64,000 nt of DNA from Struthio camelus (lineage: Eukaryota > Chordata > Aves > Struthioniformes > Struthionidae), in assembly GCF_040807025.1 (NCBI RefSeq), contig NC_090953.1, positions 25,280,997-25,344,996 on the forward strand, in the 5' to 3' direction. Every line of letters starts with the position of its first letter. Positions within the stretch are counted from its first letter, which is position 1. The notes beneath the pieces were generated by a model. It was not told where the DNA came from and ran no database searches. It saw only the letters and a program-made list of their open reading frames with translations. Shown in pieces: positions 42,901 through 53,274 of the stretch. The position numbers and the translations under genes were made by a program.

Positions 42901-45252
42901 TATTCTAGCTGTTAGGAGACCTGGTGCAGAGTAGCAGGAGGAACTAGCACATTGTCATTCCTGCTCACATAACCATCTTTACATGCTACTTAATATACAC
43001 AAATACTCACTCGATGGGGGAAGATCTAGTATCGGCTTTTCCTACAGCTGTAGTTCTCATGCAAAAACATCGTTGCGCTCTCTTATTTGTTCATAAAACA
43101 AGCAAGGAGCCTGAAAACAGCAATTTAGCTCTTTCCAGTTGATATAAAGTCATTTTCATCTCCTGTCTTTGCCTTTAAAGAGTAAACGCACTATGGCTTC
43201 TTTTTGTGCGCGGTTACTTCCTTATTTACACTGTAGCCCTGGGGATGATGCCAGCTCAGCTTTTGGAGCCTGCGTTTCTCAGCAGGTCAACTCCAAGTTA
43301 GCAACAAGACCAAAACAGTGCCATTCATTTGCTTCACCGACCGTGCCAGCCGGCTTAGAAGTTAAAGGCGTGTTGAAACGGTGCAGAGGGTTGGTCCCAA
43401 GGTTAAGGCGAGGCGGGTTGTTGTTGTTAGCGCTGTTGCTGGTGTGAACGCTGTTTTATCAGCTGGCGGCCCTGTCCCGCTCGGCCTCCCCACGGCAGCT
43501 GGGCCGGTATCAGCAGCTTCCTTTCAACCCCCCCACCGGCCGCTGTTGGAGTTGAGTCAGCCTCGCGCCTGGGCGAGCTGCGTTATGTTCAGAGCCATTT
43601 TGTGTTTTGTCTGGGACGGTCCTGAGTACAGTTTGTTGCGGGGGGAGCTCTCAGCGGCCTTCGGTGTCCGCGGGCCGAAACGAGCGGTCGAACGAGCGCT
43701 CAGAGGGAAACGCTGCTCTAAAAAGGCCGCCCTGCGCGTTAAACACGGGGTTACCACAACCATTGTCGCTATCTAGGCTTGCTTTTTTTTTTTTTTGGTT
43801 ATCTTTCGTTATCTTTTGTTCTTTATATATGCTCTTTATAACGGAAACCTGCAGGCAGGCCGTGATTATACAAGACCCGCTACACCGAGAGGGCTGCCGG
43901 GTGCAGCCCACGCAGCATTGCCGAGACTGTCGTTAAAAACAAAAAGGCCCTTAAGCAGGGGGGAAGAAAAAAAAAAAAAGAGGAAAAAGCAAGAAATCGG
44001 ACTGCGGACGCGTTGCGAAAACCGGCGAGGAGGGCGATTCGGGGCGCGGTAGGCAAGAAGGCGTCGAGGGGCGGCGGAAGCCTTACCTCCGCGTGTCGGG
44101 GTGGGCGGCGTCGCTGCTGAAGAGGTAGTGGGCGTCCCGGCGCGGGGCGAGCGCCCCTCCCTCGGCCTCTGCCGCGGAGGCCGGCGTCAGGCCGACAGCC
44201 CGTGCGGGACCCCCCCCGCGCCCCTGCTCCCCGTGGGGGCCGGCCGGGGCTGGTTTCGGGGCCGAGGCCCGAGTCCGCCCGCTGGGGCCTGGCGGGGGGG
44301 GGGGGCGGTCGTGGGTCTCCCCCGTCCCGGCTCCTCTTTGGGAGCTGTTCCCGGCACCGGGGAGATGGGTGCTGCCCCCCCCACCCCCCCCCCGCCCCAG
44401 ACCCCACACTCTGCCCCAGCGCGGGGGGGTGGGGGGGCTCAGCCCTCCCTCCCCCCCCCCCAACCCCAGGGTGACAGGGCTCTGCCCCGGTGCTCTGCCC
44501 CCCCCCGAGGGGTGACAGGGCTGTGCCCCCCCCCGAGGTGACAGGGATGTGTCCCCATTGCTCTGCCCCCCCCGAGGGGTGACAGGGCTGTGGCCCCCCC
44601 CCCCCGAGGTGACAGGGATGTGTCCCCATTGCTCTGCCCCCCCCGAGGGGTGACAGGGCTGTGCCCCCCCCGAGGTGACAGGGATGTGTCCCCATTGCTC
44701 TGCCCCCCCCGAGGGGTGACAGGGCTGTGCCCCCCCCCCGAGGTGACAGGGATGTGTCCCCATTGCTCTGCCCCCCCCGAGGGGTGACAGGGCTGTGCCC
44801 CCCCCCCCGAGGTGACAGGGATGTGTCCCCATTGCTCTGCCCCCCCCGAGGGGTGACAGGGCTGTGCCCCCCCCCGAGGTGACAGGGATGTGTCCCCATT
44901 GCTCTGCCCCCCCCGAGGGGTGACAGGGCTGTGCCCCCCCCCGAGGTGACAGGGGTGTGTCCCCATTGCTCTGCCCCCCCCGAGGGGTGACAGGGCTGTG
45001 CCCCCCCCCGAGGTGACAGGGATGTGTCCCCATTGCTCTGCCCCCCCCCGAGGGGTGACAGGGCTGTGCCCCCCCCCCCCGAGGTGACAGGGATGTGTCC
45101 CCATTGCTCTGCCCCCCCCCAAGGGGTGACAGGGCTGTGCCCCCCTCCCCTTTCCCAGCCCCAGGGGTGGGTGCCGGGGCCCCCTCACCCCACAGCTCCC
45201 GCAGGCCCGGGCTGACGCTCTGGGAGAACCAGGCTCGGTGGCCCCGAAACAT
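39955..45252 (-). CDS. TERB2: TERB2, telomere repeat-binding bouquet formation protein 2 (complete, 7 exons)
   Basis: A subunit of the TERB1-TERB2-MAJIN complex that ties telomeres to the inner nuclear membrane in meiotic prophase; in the known complex the N-terminal part binds TERB1 and the C-terminal part binds MAJIN. Exons on the minus strand: 45252-45189, 44168-44087, 42264-42119, 41759-41698, 41193-41102, 40775-40684, 40100-39955. The phases join to 684 nt and 227 residues (human about 220). Conserved segments include MFRGHRAWFSQSV, YLFSSDAAHPDT, LGHFILPPACLQEEIRRKIG and the C-terminal GELRDFIPGTSGYTAYW ending KNKLKRKL. The middle (SEQDAEDALDLSE and nearby) is acidic and poorly conserved. 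Intron 1 consists largely of a minisatellite. The order next to TRIM69 and B2M matches human. Confidence 0.95.
41290..41370 (-). mobile_element. CR1-like LINE remnant
   Basis: The stretch gccatctagcctactcccct followed by gcaatggg resembles the reversed CR1 tail (atctagtccaac...cctgcaatggg), and aatcatatagaacggctgaa nearby recalls the terminal CR1 motif. It is old and rearranged, and lies in a TERB2 intron. Confidence 0.5.
41423..41449. repeat. 9-bp inverted repeat
   Basis: CCCTATACA (41423-41431) and TGTATAGGG (41441-41449) form a perfect 9-bp stem around a 9-base loop in a TERB2 intron. No function is suggested. Confidence 0.7.
41555..41588. repeat. Short direct repeat
   Basis: Two adjacent copies of acacaggacataggaac in a TERB2 intron, about 110 bases downstream (higher coordinates) of an exon. 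Confidence 0.7.
42334..42375. repeat. 25-bp tandem duplication
   Basis: attgtctgattaatctg occurs at 42334 and again at 42359, about 70 bases upstream of the TERB2 exon-3 acceptor (on the minus strand). Confidence 0.8.
44467..45147. repeat. TERB2 intron-1 minisatellite, unit 66-71 bp, about 10 copies
   Basis: Each unit contains gacagggatgtgtccccatt, gctctg, a C run, gaggggtgacagggctgtg and another C run. Unit starts, taken at gggatgtgtcc, fall at about 44544, 44615, 44681, 44749, 44818, 44885, 44952, 45019 and 45090. Length differences come from the C runs. On the TERB2 sense (minus) strand these are G runs of 7-10, a strong G-quadruplex pattern. The array ends 41 bases inside the exon-1 donor. 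Confidence 0.95.
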
Positions 45253-45279
45253 CGCGGTGCAGCCGGGGGCGGTGATGGA

Positions 45280-45780
45280 GATGGTGGTGGCTGCTGAGGG
45301 GCGGCGGGGGCTGCTGAGGGGCAGCGAGAGGCCGCTGAGGGGCGGCGGGGGCTGCTGAGGGGCGAGGGCCGCTGAGGGGCGGCGGGGGCTGCTGAGGGGC
45401 GGCGAGGGCTGCTGAGGGGTGAGGGCCGCTGAGGGGCAGCAGTTCCTGAGGGGCGGCGGGGGGGCTGCTGAGAGGTGACAGGAGGTGCTGAGGGGCGGCG
45501 GGGGCTGCTGAGAGGTGAGGGCCGCTGAGGGGCAGCGGTCCCTGAGGGGTGGCGGGGGCTGAGGGGTGGGGGGGGCTGCTGAGAGGTGGCGGGAGGTGCT
45601 GAGGGGCGGCAGGGGGGGCTGCTGAGGGGCAGCGGGGGCTGAGGGGCAGCTGGGGGGGGCTGTCGCAGGGCTGTGGTCCCTGAGGGGGGGGGGGGCTGCT
45701 GAGAGGTGGCGGGAGGTGCTGAGGGGTGGGGGGGGCTGCTGTGGGGCGGTGGTCCCTGAGGGGTGGCAGGGCGGCCCCAT
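45280..45780. repeat. G-rich minisatellite upstream of TERB2
   Basis: Irregular repeats of about 18-25 bp built on gctgaggggcggcgggggct. It begins about 30 bases upstream of the TERB2 start codon and covers the presumed promoter. Here the G runs are on the + strand, opposite to the intron-1 array. Confidence 0.85.
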
Positions 45781-46375
45781 GGGGCCCATGGGCAGCGTTG
45801 CTATCGTAGCCCTGCCCCTGTGGGAGCTGTTACACCACCTCCCCCCCCCCCAACCCTGGGAATTTGGCCCAGCGCCACCCCCCTGCTTGGCCGAGGGGCT
45901 CCCCGGGCCTCTGATCACCCCTTTCCCCCCTCTCCGAGGCACTTTCCTACTAGTTCCCCAGCCCGGCTGCGTGAGATGGGACCCTGCCAACTCCCAGGCC
46001 GACCCGCTGCACTAGAGCACATCCCTGTCAGCCCAGAAAAGGGAAGGGCGGTCGGGACCCTCCAAGCACAACTCCCGCTTTGCCTACCCAGCTGGCCACA
46101 AACAGCCTCCTTGATTTCTTGACTACCACCCCAGTAGCTGCAAAGCTCCGTCATGCTAACAGTGAAAGCTGTAACACAAACATTAGGGATGCCAGCTGTT
46201 CAGAGTTTATCCATACAGAATTGTAAAGTGACAAATAAATAATTACTAAACATGCCGTGGAGCCTCCTTTCTTGTTCTCCCTCCCTCCTTTCCAAGAAAG
46301 TCTCATATTCCCCAGGTTCTCTCTTTGCTAACCCACCCTCTCTTTTAGCTTTTTGTCTAAACCTCACTTTCTCAC
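45781..46375. other. TERB2-TRIM69 interval
   Basis: The TRIM69 PRY-SPRY exon should lie around here if the gene were intact. I looked on the minus strand and saw no SPRY-like frame. Confidence 0.5.
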
Positions 46376-46615
46376 TGGTAGGAAGCTGATGGAGTTATGA
46401 TGATAGAGCCGGGACTGAATGTGTATCAGTATCTCTTTCGCTTGGTTCCACTTTTCTTGAAGGACACCAATATTCAGCTGCATGTCTTGAAGAAAGATTT
46501 TTTTTTTCCTCTCCTCTTGCAGCTCATTCATTAATCGTTTCGCTTTGGCATGAAGGAACCGGTGAAGCTTTAAAAACTCCAGAAAGATGTGATGCTGAAG
46601 TAGTAACCTGTTCTC
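46376..46615 (-). pseudogene. TRIM69: TRIM69 coiled-coil exon, 240 nt, open
   Basis: Flanked by an acceptor (gtttttag) and a donor (gtgaga), with an uninterrupted frame of 80 codons. Residues such as FLKLHRFLHAKAK match the TRIM69 coiled coil. This exon looks undamaged, unlike the others. Confidence 0.75.
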
Positions 46616-46720
46616 CTAAAAACACGGATTCTTTGTTAACCTGGGAATTGCTTTGCTTTCAGCAAAATTGCTTGTAATTCATAAACCACAAATGAGACTT
46701 GTTTCATGCTTTATACTTAC

Positions 46721-46838
46721 CTGGATATCCTACAACAACTCTATCCCCTGGAAAGACTGGAGAACCTTTGTACAAAAATGGACCACTCTTCCTGTCAGCC
46801 GGATATTCGTCTCCAGCCTTGGCCAATGCCCGATAGTT
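46721..46838 (-). pseudogene. Exon-like segment, probably the degenerate TRIM69 middle exon
   Basis: A 118-nt segment has a strong acceptor (cttcttcctcag) and a consensus donor (gtaagt). One frame is fully open but unlike any protein I know. The other two frames show pieces resembling the TRIM69 exon between B-box and coiled coil (IGQG, then RLETNIRL, then KVLQSF), which would require an indel. The assignment is tentative. Confidence 0.4.
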
Positions 46839-48149
46839 CTGAGGAAGAAGGAAAAATCACCCCAGGCTGATGAAGTGCTCCAAATTCTGTCCTGGCCCTT
46901 GACAGGACCACTTGGGCAGGGAGGCACAGGGTGCTGCACAAAACACAAATACGACCAGTGCCTGATAAAACAGAGAACGTTGTGCTAGATGTGGTCCTGA
47001 AATTGTGATGTTAATCAAAACTGACTAGCCCTCTAGGATTTACATGCTTGGTACTCCCCCAAATGGGGGAATTTTTGAGTGAGTTGTCAAAAATCCTTCC
47101 TAAGCACTACCACAATGAGCCTGCAAGTGCAATAAGGGCCAATCTTCCCTGCTGCGGGAAGATGGTGATGTACGTTATGATGGCTGATCTATGCCACAGA
47201 TGTGGTCAGACACCTGTAGGGCCTCCTCCACAGAGTAGACACATCACTCTGGAGGAGAACCAGCGGTTTCTGTCAGAGCGCTGTCTGCTGAATGAATGCG
47301 ACTCACCTGGTGGGACACAATCTGCTCTTTTTGCCTGTGCCACAGGATCTTAGTTTCTGCATAGCGGACTTCACTAGAGTCCTAATTAGGATCAGGTTTT
47401 CCTGTTGGTGTGATACACATGGCCATTACCCTGTGATGCTCTTCAGTTTCCCCCCCCCCCGCCGAGAAATCAGGACAAATCCTTTCTCTTGACTTAAAAT
47501 ATGTAAGAAAAGAAATCCCTGGAGGAGGATGAGCTTACGTGATGGATGTGCATGCATTCCCCTTTTCCTGGCCCTACAGTGGCCCTGAGTGTGCTGTCAC
47601 AAATGCCTAGAAGGCTGCAACTGATCTGCCTGCTATGAGCAGTTAGCCACACCGCAAGGCATGCCAGGGAGCCTGAGGCGTGGGGGAGAGGGTAGTCCCT
47701 CAGCATCGGCTTTCACGGCACTTTATACTTTCAGCATAAAGTAGTACTTTGGCAAAAGCTCTCAGCTTGGGCACGCACCAATAAACAAACAGACCCATCT
47801 ACCCAGCCACAGACCTGCTGCTTTTGCTTGAAATCGCTTAGAAAAGAGCTTTTCTTCCCTCCCAGACCATCTCGTCCCACAGAACTCCTGCAGGATCGTT
47901 GCGCAGGGCTGGGGCAGGCCTGAGCTGGGTGCTGAAGCATGGCTGGCATCGCCGGTCAAGCTTTGCAATGCCTTGGTAGGATAAATTCAAGAAGCTATAG
48001 GCTTTTTCAGTGCAGAGGACTGCCTGCATCCAAATTCAGTTGTCAGCAAAACCACGGTTCCTTGTCAGTCTCCTAGTAGCTTAGCAGCAAGGTCTCTGGC
48101 ACACGCACAAATAGCCAACAGTGTCTTGCCGCATTCGCCCAATACCTAC
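46839..48149. other. TRIM69-remnant intron
   Basis: No further exon, RNA gene or clear repeat was recognised. A C run lies at about 47451-47460. Confidence 0.5.
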
Positions 48150-48560
48150 CACGTAGTGCTGCGTGGCATCAGGTATGAGTAGAAACTGGGAGATTTGTTC
48201 CTCGGACGCCTGTGACTCTGCAGAGGAAGCAAGCCAGTTCCCTGTCTGGTTTCCGGAAGAACGTGAGGGGTTTGTCGCGTTCGCTGCACTTCTGCTCGCC
48301 CTGCTCCACCTGAAGTCCTTCAGCCTCTCCACTGCCTTTCCCAGTACTGTGTTTTTTCTATATATTGCCCATTTGGGACCTCAGCCTGACATTCTGGGCG
48401 AGCACAAACCGCCGTCTTCACCCAGATATTTTTAATACTCAGCTTGCAGAAGTTGTGGCCACAGGGCAAAATCACCGGCTCTTTAAACCGCTTCAGGCGG
48501 CTAGTACAGGACAAGTCCTTGCCCAAAAGATCACCCGGTAACTCTGGAGTTAGGTCAGAC
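48150..48560 (-). pseudogene. TRIM69: TRIM69 RING/B-box exon, frameshifted
   Basis: Homology to TRIM69 runs from about 48560 to the donor (gtaggt) at 48150, but spread over all three minus-strand frames. The 5' border is uncertain. Confidence 0.7.
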
Positions 48561-48600
48561 GAGCTTTCAGTCTCGCATACGGACGTCAGCAAGAAAAAAG

Positions 48601-51600
48601 GTGACAGCTTTGCTGGGTGACATCGTGTTGGGAGAAACCAGCTTAGATCTAACTGAAAAACATGTCCTGCCAGAAAAAGGTGACTGGAGCGAGAACCTGG
48701 CCCAGTTCTGGCTAAAACTAGGTGAAACGAGGGGCAAGGCTGCTTCAGATTCGAGCCCCTGCAGAGAGGCAGCTCCCAGCCCACCGCCCATGGAAGCCCC
48801 AGGACCCCCGGGGACCCCTGCCCCATTGGCCAAGGTGGGCTCGTGCCACCCCCCCCTGCCTGGGGCTGACCTTGGCTGGCTGGCTGTACATCCACCTGGG
48901 TGGCTGTTGGGCTGGGGGAAGGTTCTGGAAGGGGGTGGCCAAAACGAGCCGGCCCTCAGTGGGAGCTCCAAAGCTGGGTGAGGAACGATGTCCCGTCGAC
49001 CCTTGTGGGACCCCATGGAGCAACCAGCTCATTTTCCGGCCCTCATCCCAGGAGAGGCATCGCAGGCATGTTTGCTTCGACATTCAGCAGAAAAGCTGGT
49101 GTGAGGACACAGTGGTCTCCCGTGGCGCCTGCATCCCACCCGCTACCCTTCAAGTACTGCTGGAGAACCAAGGAATCCAATGGGAGACCAATAACATAAA
49201 TCGCTGCGCTCGATCCCTGTCAAGCAGTCCAAAAGAGCAAGATTAAATTGGATTTCTCATTTCTAGAGACAAATTCCTGTCTCACAGAGCAAGGGCAACT
49301 GGGATATAAAGAGCACTTTTAACCCAGTGCTTTCAGATGATATTAATCAGAGGCTAAGAGAGACCGTCACTTGCAGTAAACAACTTGGTTTTGCATAAAA
49401 CGTATTTTCAAGCAAAGCATATGTAAGACAAAAGTTTGTGTAGGACAATTTTTTTCCTTTCTTGCAAAGAAAGTGATTATAATAGAAGAGGCTACGACAG
49501 CAAGCCAAGATCACATGATTTGAGAGTGAATGTTCTGTCTTGACGGCTCCAGGTCACAGTAAATCATAATATATCCCCCAAAATAAGTATGCTAGATCCT
49601 CCAGGTTGGAAACACTTGCCAGGAATCCTTGTTCACATACGCGAGATCTGCAGAAATTCAAGCCTCTCTGATTGAATGGTACAATCATCAAGCAATTGTA
49701 CTGACCTCTCCATAAAATAAAAGCAGAAAGACTGATCACAGCTACACAGGCTACAGTGGTCTGCTAAGTAGCTTCTGTAGCTCTACCATTTCAGGGTGCT
49801 TCCATCAAACTCTTGTTCAACCTGAGGTGTGACACAAGACCAGATCCTAAACGAGGTTTCCTCGTTGTTGGTTTGAGTCACTCGCAGAAGAGAAGCTGGG
49901 AAGTGAAAGCAGCCTACACCCACTTCCCTTCAGCCCAGCTTTATTCCACACATCCACACTGCCCATTAGGGTGTCCACTTCAAGGCAGAAAACAGCACAT
50001 CCTGCCCATCCACTTCTATCCTCACTCTCCGCCAAGTTTAAGAACAGACCTAATGTCTCCAAGGTTACTTTGTCCCTTTTTAAATCCTGTGTTTTCCCTT
50101 CAGAGCAACACAGAAGCCTAGTGAGGCAGGTTAGTTTTCTGGCCAGGCACATCTTTCATAAAATAGTCAAGCATCTAACTCTTTTTTTTTTTTTTTTAAG
50201 GCCTACCTAAGTGGCTGTTCTCCAAAAGAAAAATGTTCCTGCATCTTTTTAGTGGAAAAAGTGCAACTCAGCACAGTGCCACCACCCTCCCGATTCACCC
50301 ACAACCCAGTGGCCATCCAAGCCTGTGAAATCAGAGAATTCATTTGGGTCCGGATATTTTATGACACTGAAGCAGCATCTTAAGGGCAAGTCTCATCATT
50401 GAGCTCCTTGGAGGAAGGGGAAATCAGATGGGAGGACACCCTGCTCCACATGAAATCAAAACAGATCTGGTAGAAAACAACAGGGATATCAGGATTCCTT
50501 TACTTGATACATAACAATGGAGGAAGAAACAGGCCTGCAGCACTCTGGAAAGGCAAACAGAGCTAAGGGGAGCCTTGCACTCCTGCCCCTGTGGAGATGA
50601 ACATAAACGCAAGCACAGCTCTTCACACTGGCCCCAGTGAAACATGTGCCTCCTACTCAGAAAGACAGGATTCATTGAAGTTTTCCAATTATATTTAGAT
50701 AAACCATTCTGTACAATTCAGACCATTAACAAAGTTACACTATCTTTTAATCACATATATAGTTACATGCTTAAAGAACGCTTAGCTAGCACACTGCCTG
50801 TAGTAAAGGGTTATGTTTTAATGAAAAGCTTTTAATAGTTGTTCTTGAAAGCGCTCCTACCGACCCAGACAGCTGTGGCTGCAGCTAAAACTATTAGGGC
50901 AAGCAGATGCTACAGCAGAGCAGAGTTTGTAAAGGTTTGAATGGTACAGAATCACATCACATATCTTTCTTAATAGGCAAATTCTTTACAAAATTCAGAT
51001 TCCTGGCCAATCAATTCACTTTGGATCTCCATCATAACTGCCAGTTCAGAGAAGCTTCAATAGCATTACTTGCTATCGATGCTTGCAGATCATCCACCAT
51101 ATGCCTTAAAGGCATAGAGCCCTCTGCATGCTTTTCCTCCAATTTCAATTCCTCAGCGTTTTAATTCCACAGCAAACAAGGCAAGGAATATAATCCACTG
51201 AGTTAATGCTAGAAATTAACCCTAGCAGATAGCATCCGACAGAGAGGGAATTTTGTATCAGATCAAGATGATTCCTCTTCTCCATTACAAGTGCAAGCGG
51301 GGCATGAAGAAAGGACAGAAGCATAATATCATTCAGCTTGCAAGCCTTCAAACCTGCATCGGGAAGAAGAGATTACTGATGTTAGTTACAATGGAAGATA
51401 TGAACAGAATGACTACTTCAAACACTACAGTGTTTTCCACATGTGAACTTGGACTCCAGAATCTCAGCTGCAGGCACACAGACCCACCTTCCCACCCTGC
51501 AGAAATCTGCTTTTCTATCCCTTATTCTGTGGGAGCTTCATTCTTCAGCAAATAATCCTCTATTACCATGACCAGCGTTCTCCACCCCAAAGGCCATCTA

Positions 51601-53274
51601 TGATGATATTCTCACTCTCTAGCATGCTCTTAACTCTCCCACCCCAGCTTCCAGCTCTAGAAATCCTTGACCCCAAACTCTTAACACAGTCAGTGTTGTC
51701 TCTGCCCAGTAATCCCATCCTGAAGCAAGTCTGCCGTCCCTTGCCATCAATGATCTTCATGCAAACATCCCACCAAAACCACTGCCCCCCAGTTATCACC
51801 AGCACCCTAACCAGGCGACTGGTACTGACGCATTCCTCAGGGAAGATTGCCCTCTTCCCCTGAAGCCCAGGCAAGATGACAAGACTAGGCACTTGCTGCA
51901 CGGGCACAGCACAACCCCGACCCAGTTCTAGGGTTAGGTTTCCATCCCTACTGCCCAGAAATAAGTGGCAAATCAGAAGAGCGGTTGGTGGAGGCCATAT
52001 GTAACTTTTCCAGAGCTCTGGCATATAGAAATGCCTGCGTGTATCAGACCAAAGGTCCATTTAGCTCAGTATATTGTCTCCAGCAACACTTATAAGCAGA
52101 TGCTTAAGCACGTGTGGCATTCCTCTTAAATACTCTTCTAATCCAACTACTTTGGGCTCTGGTAGATTTCTTGAGCATTTTCCCAGGTCTCACTATCAAA
52201 CTTTAGGTTTTCTGCTGCATATTAAGAGCATATCTTCTTCTATTGCTTCCCCCTCACACACACTAGAAAGCTGGTCGACTAATCTCCATTTTCTCTTATC
52301 CCTGGAAGGATAATACCCCTCCTTCACTGTTCTGCAGCAAGGAAGGGCTGAAGGAGCACTAGAGGAAGAGCTACCTTAGGCAATGACCACTAAAGGACTC
52401 TAATCTGGCTGTATCTTTCTTAGAAGTCGGAGGCCAAGACTATTTTTTCCAGTTTACAAAGTTCATTTGAGTCATGATTCTGTCTCAGTCTAAAACCCGT
52501 TGTTAAGGTTTTCTCATCCAGCTTGGAGGATATTGAGATCTTACAGAGGCTTGTGCTTCATGCAGTCAACAGTTATCCAGCCTCTATAGGGGTACCCCTA
52601 ATTGAAGGATTTCAACTAGCATTGGTACTATTTCAGCTAGGCCAAGTTTCTGTAGTTTCTGCTATTAAGGGTTAGGCTAGATATTTACTTTATTGTGAAA
52701 TCTAGATCAGTTACGCTTAGAAGTGCCTAGACAGTTTCAAGAACCTGGAGCATTCAGAGACTGCGAGACATCAATGAATAAAGACAAAACTGCTTCTGGT
52801 TTGGCAAGATACACACTGGCTTGTGCCTCTCAAACCCCACATTACCAAGCCAACACTTCCCTCTTCCGCATGCGTAGCACAGGGTTAACCAGTGCCTGCC
52901 TTCCCCCAAGACACAGCAAAGCCTGCACGGGATTTCCTAGGTATTACAACTTCCTCTCCACCAGGCGAAAGACAGCACCAGGGGGTCCAGAAAAAAACTA
53001 CAGAACCTGCAACTCTGAAGGGTACGTGGCAGACATGCTGAGGAGACAAAAGTTTTGCCCCAGGGAGCTGCTTTCTTTTGAACCAAGGAGATTCTTGGTA
53101 GGCTAGATATTATCATATATTGGCTAAAATAACCACCGCACTCCCCAATCACTGGCACCACTGTAGAGGGTTTTTTCGGTGATTGCTTTTGTTCCTCCAC
53201 TCTGCAAGCTAGGGACTTGCCCCCAAAGACAGCAGTCTATGCTCCCCTTAACAGCAGGGCTCCATGTAACTTAC
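48601..53274. other. TRIM69-B2M interval, including unplaced B2M 3' UTR
   Basis: No protein-coding gene was recognised. The B2M mRNA should continue into a 3' UTR exon here, since B2M exon 3 ends in a donor at 53275. Minus-strand AATAAA hexamers at about 52689-52694 and 49931-49936 are candidate ends. A poly-T tract lies at about 50181-50198. Confidence 0.5.
52020..52260. repeat. Dispersed-repeat-like sequence
   Basis: The string cagaccaaaggtccatttag, continuing ctcagtat, looks like a widespread vertebrate interspersed repeat motif that I cannot assign to a family. The boundaries are guesses. Confidence 0.3.

Larger units (their letters stand above)
46376..48600 (-). pseudogene. TRIM69: TRIM69 remnant (RING/B-box, damaged middle exon, coiled coil; no SPRY)
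   Basis: Located where human TRIM69 lies, between B2M and TERB2 and in the same orientation as both. The exon ending at 48150 holds a RING-like part (FKEPVILPCGHNFC) in which two zinc-binding Cys positions read Arg (CTSR) and Ser (CKLS). After NGQYIE a frameshift within an A run is needed to reach the continuing ERLKDF frame, another frame carries the B-box-like ERDKPLTFFRKPDRELACFLC, and a further shift is needed for the last part before the donor at 48150. Exon 46615-46376 encodes an open coiled-coil segment (ENRLLLQHHIFLEFLKLHRF) close to TRIM69. No PRY-SPRY domain was found downstream. A recent loss of function is the simplest reading; assembly errors in homopolymers could explain some shifts but not the missing SPRY. 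Confidence 0.75.

Noticed and set aside
44460-45780. A CRISPR-like repeat array
   Set aside because: Units are directly tandem without unique spacers and differ mainly in homopolymer length: a eukaryotic minisatellite.
44083-45990. A 635-codon open frame on the minus strand as a Gly/Pro/His-repeat protein
   Set aside because: It consists of TERB2 exon 1 and exon 2 joined by reading through the intron-1 minisatellite and the promoter array. All three minus-strand frames are open there, and exon borders with good splice sites rebuild normal TERB2.
50995-51015. An alternative B2M terminal coding exon reading D-P-K-stop
   Set aside because: It lacks a polypyrimidine tract. The segment at 53309 has a proper acceptor, encodes DPEY-stop and gives the usual 119 residues.
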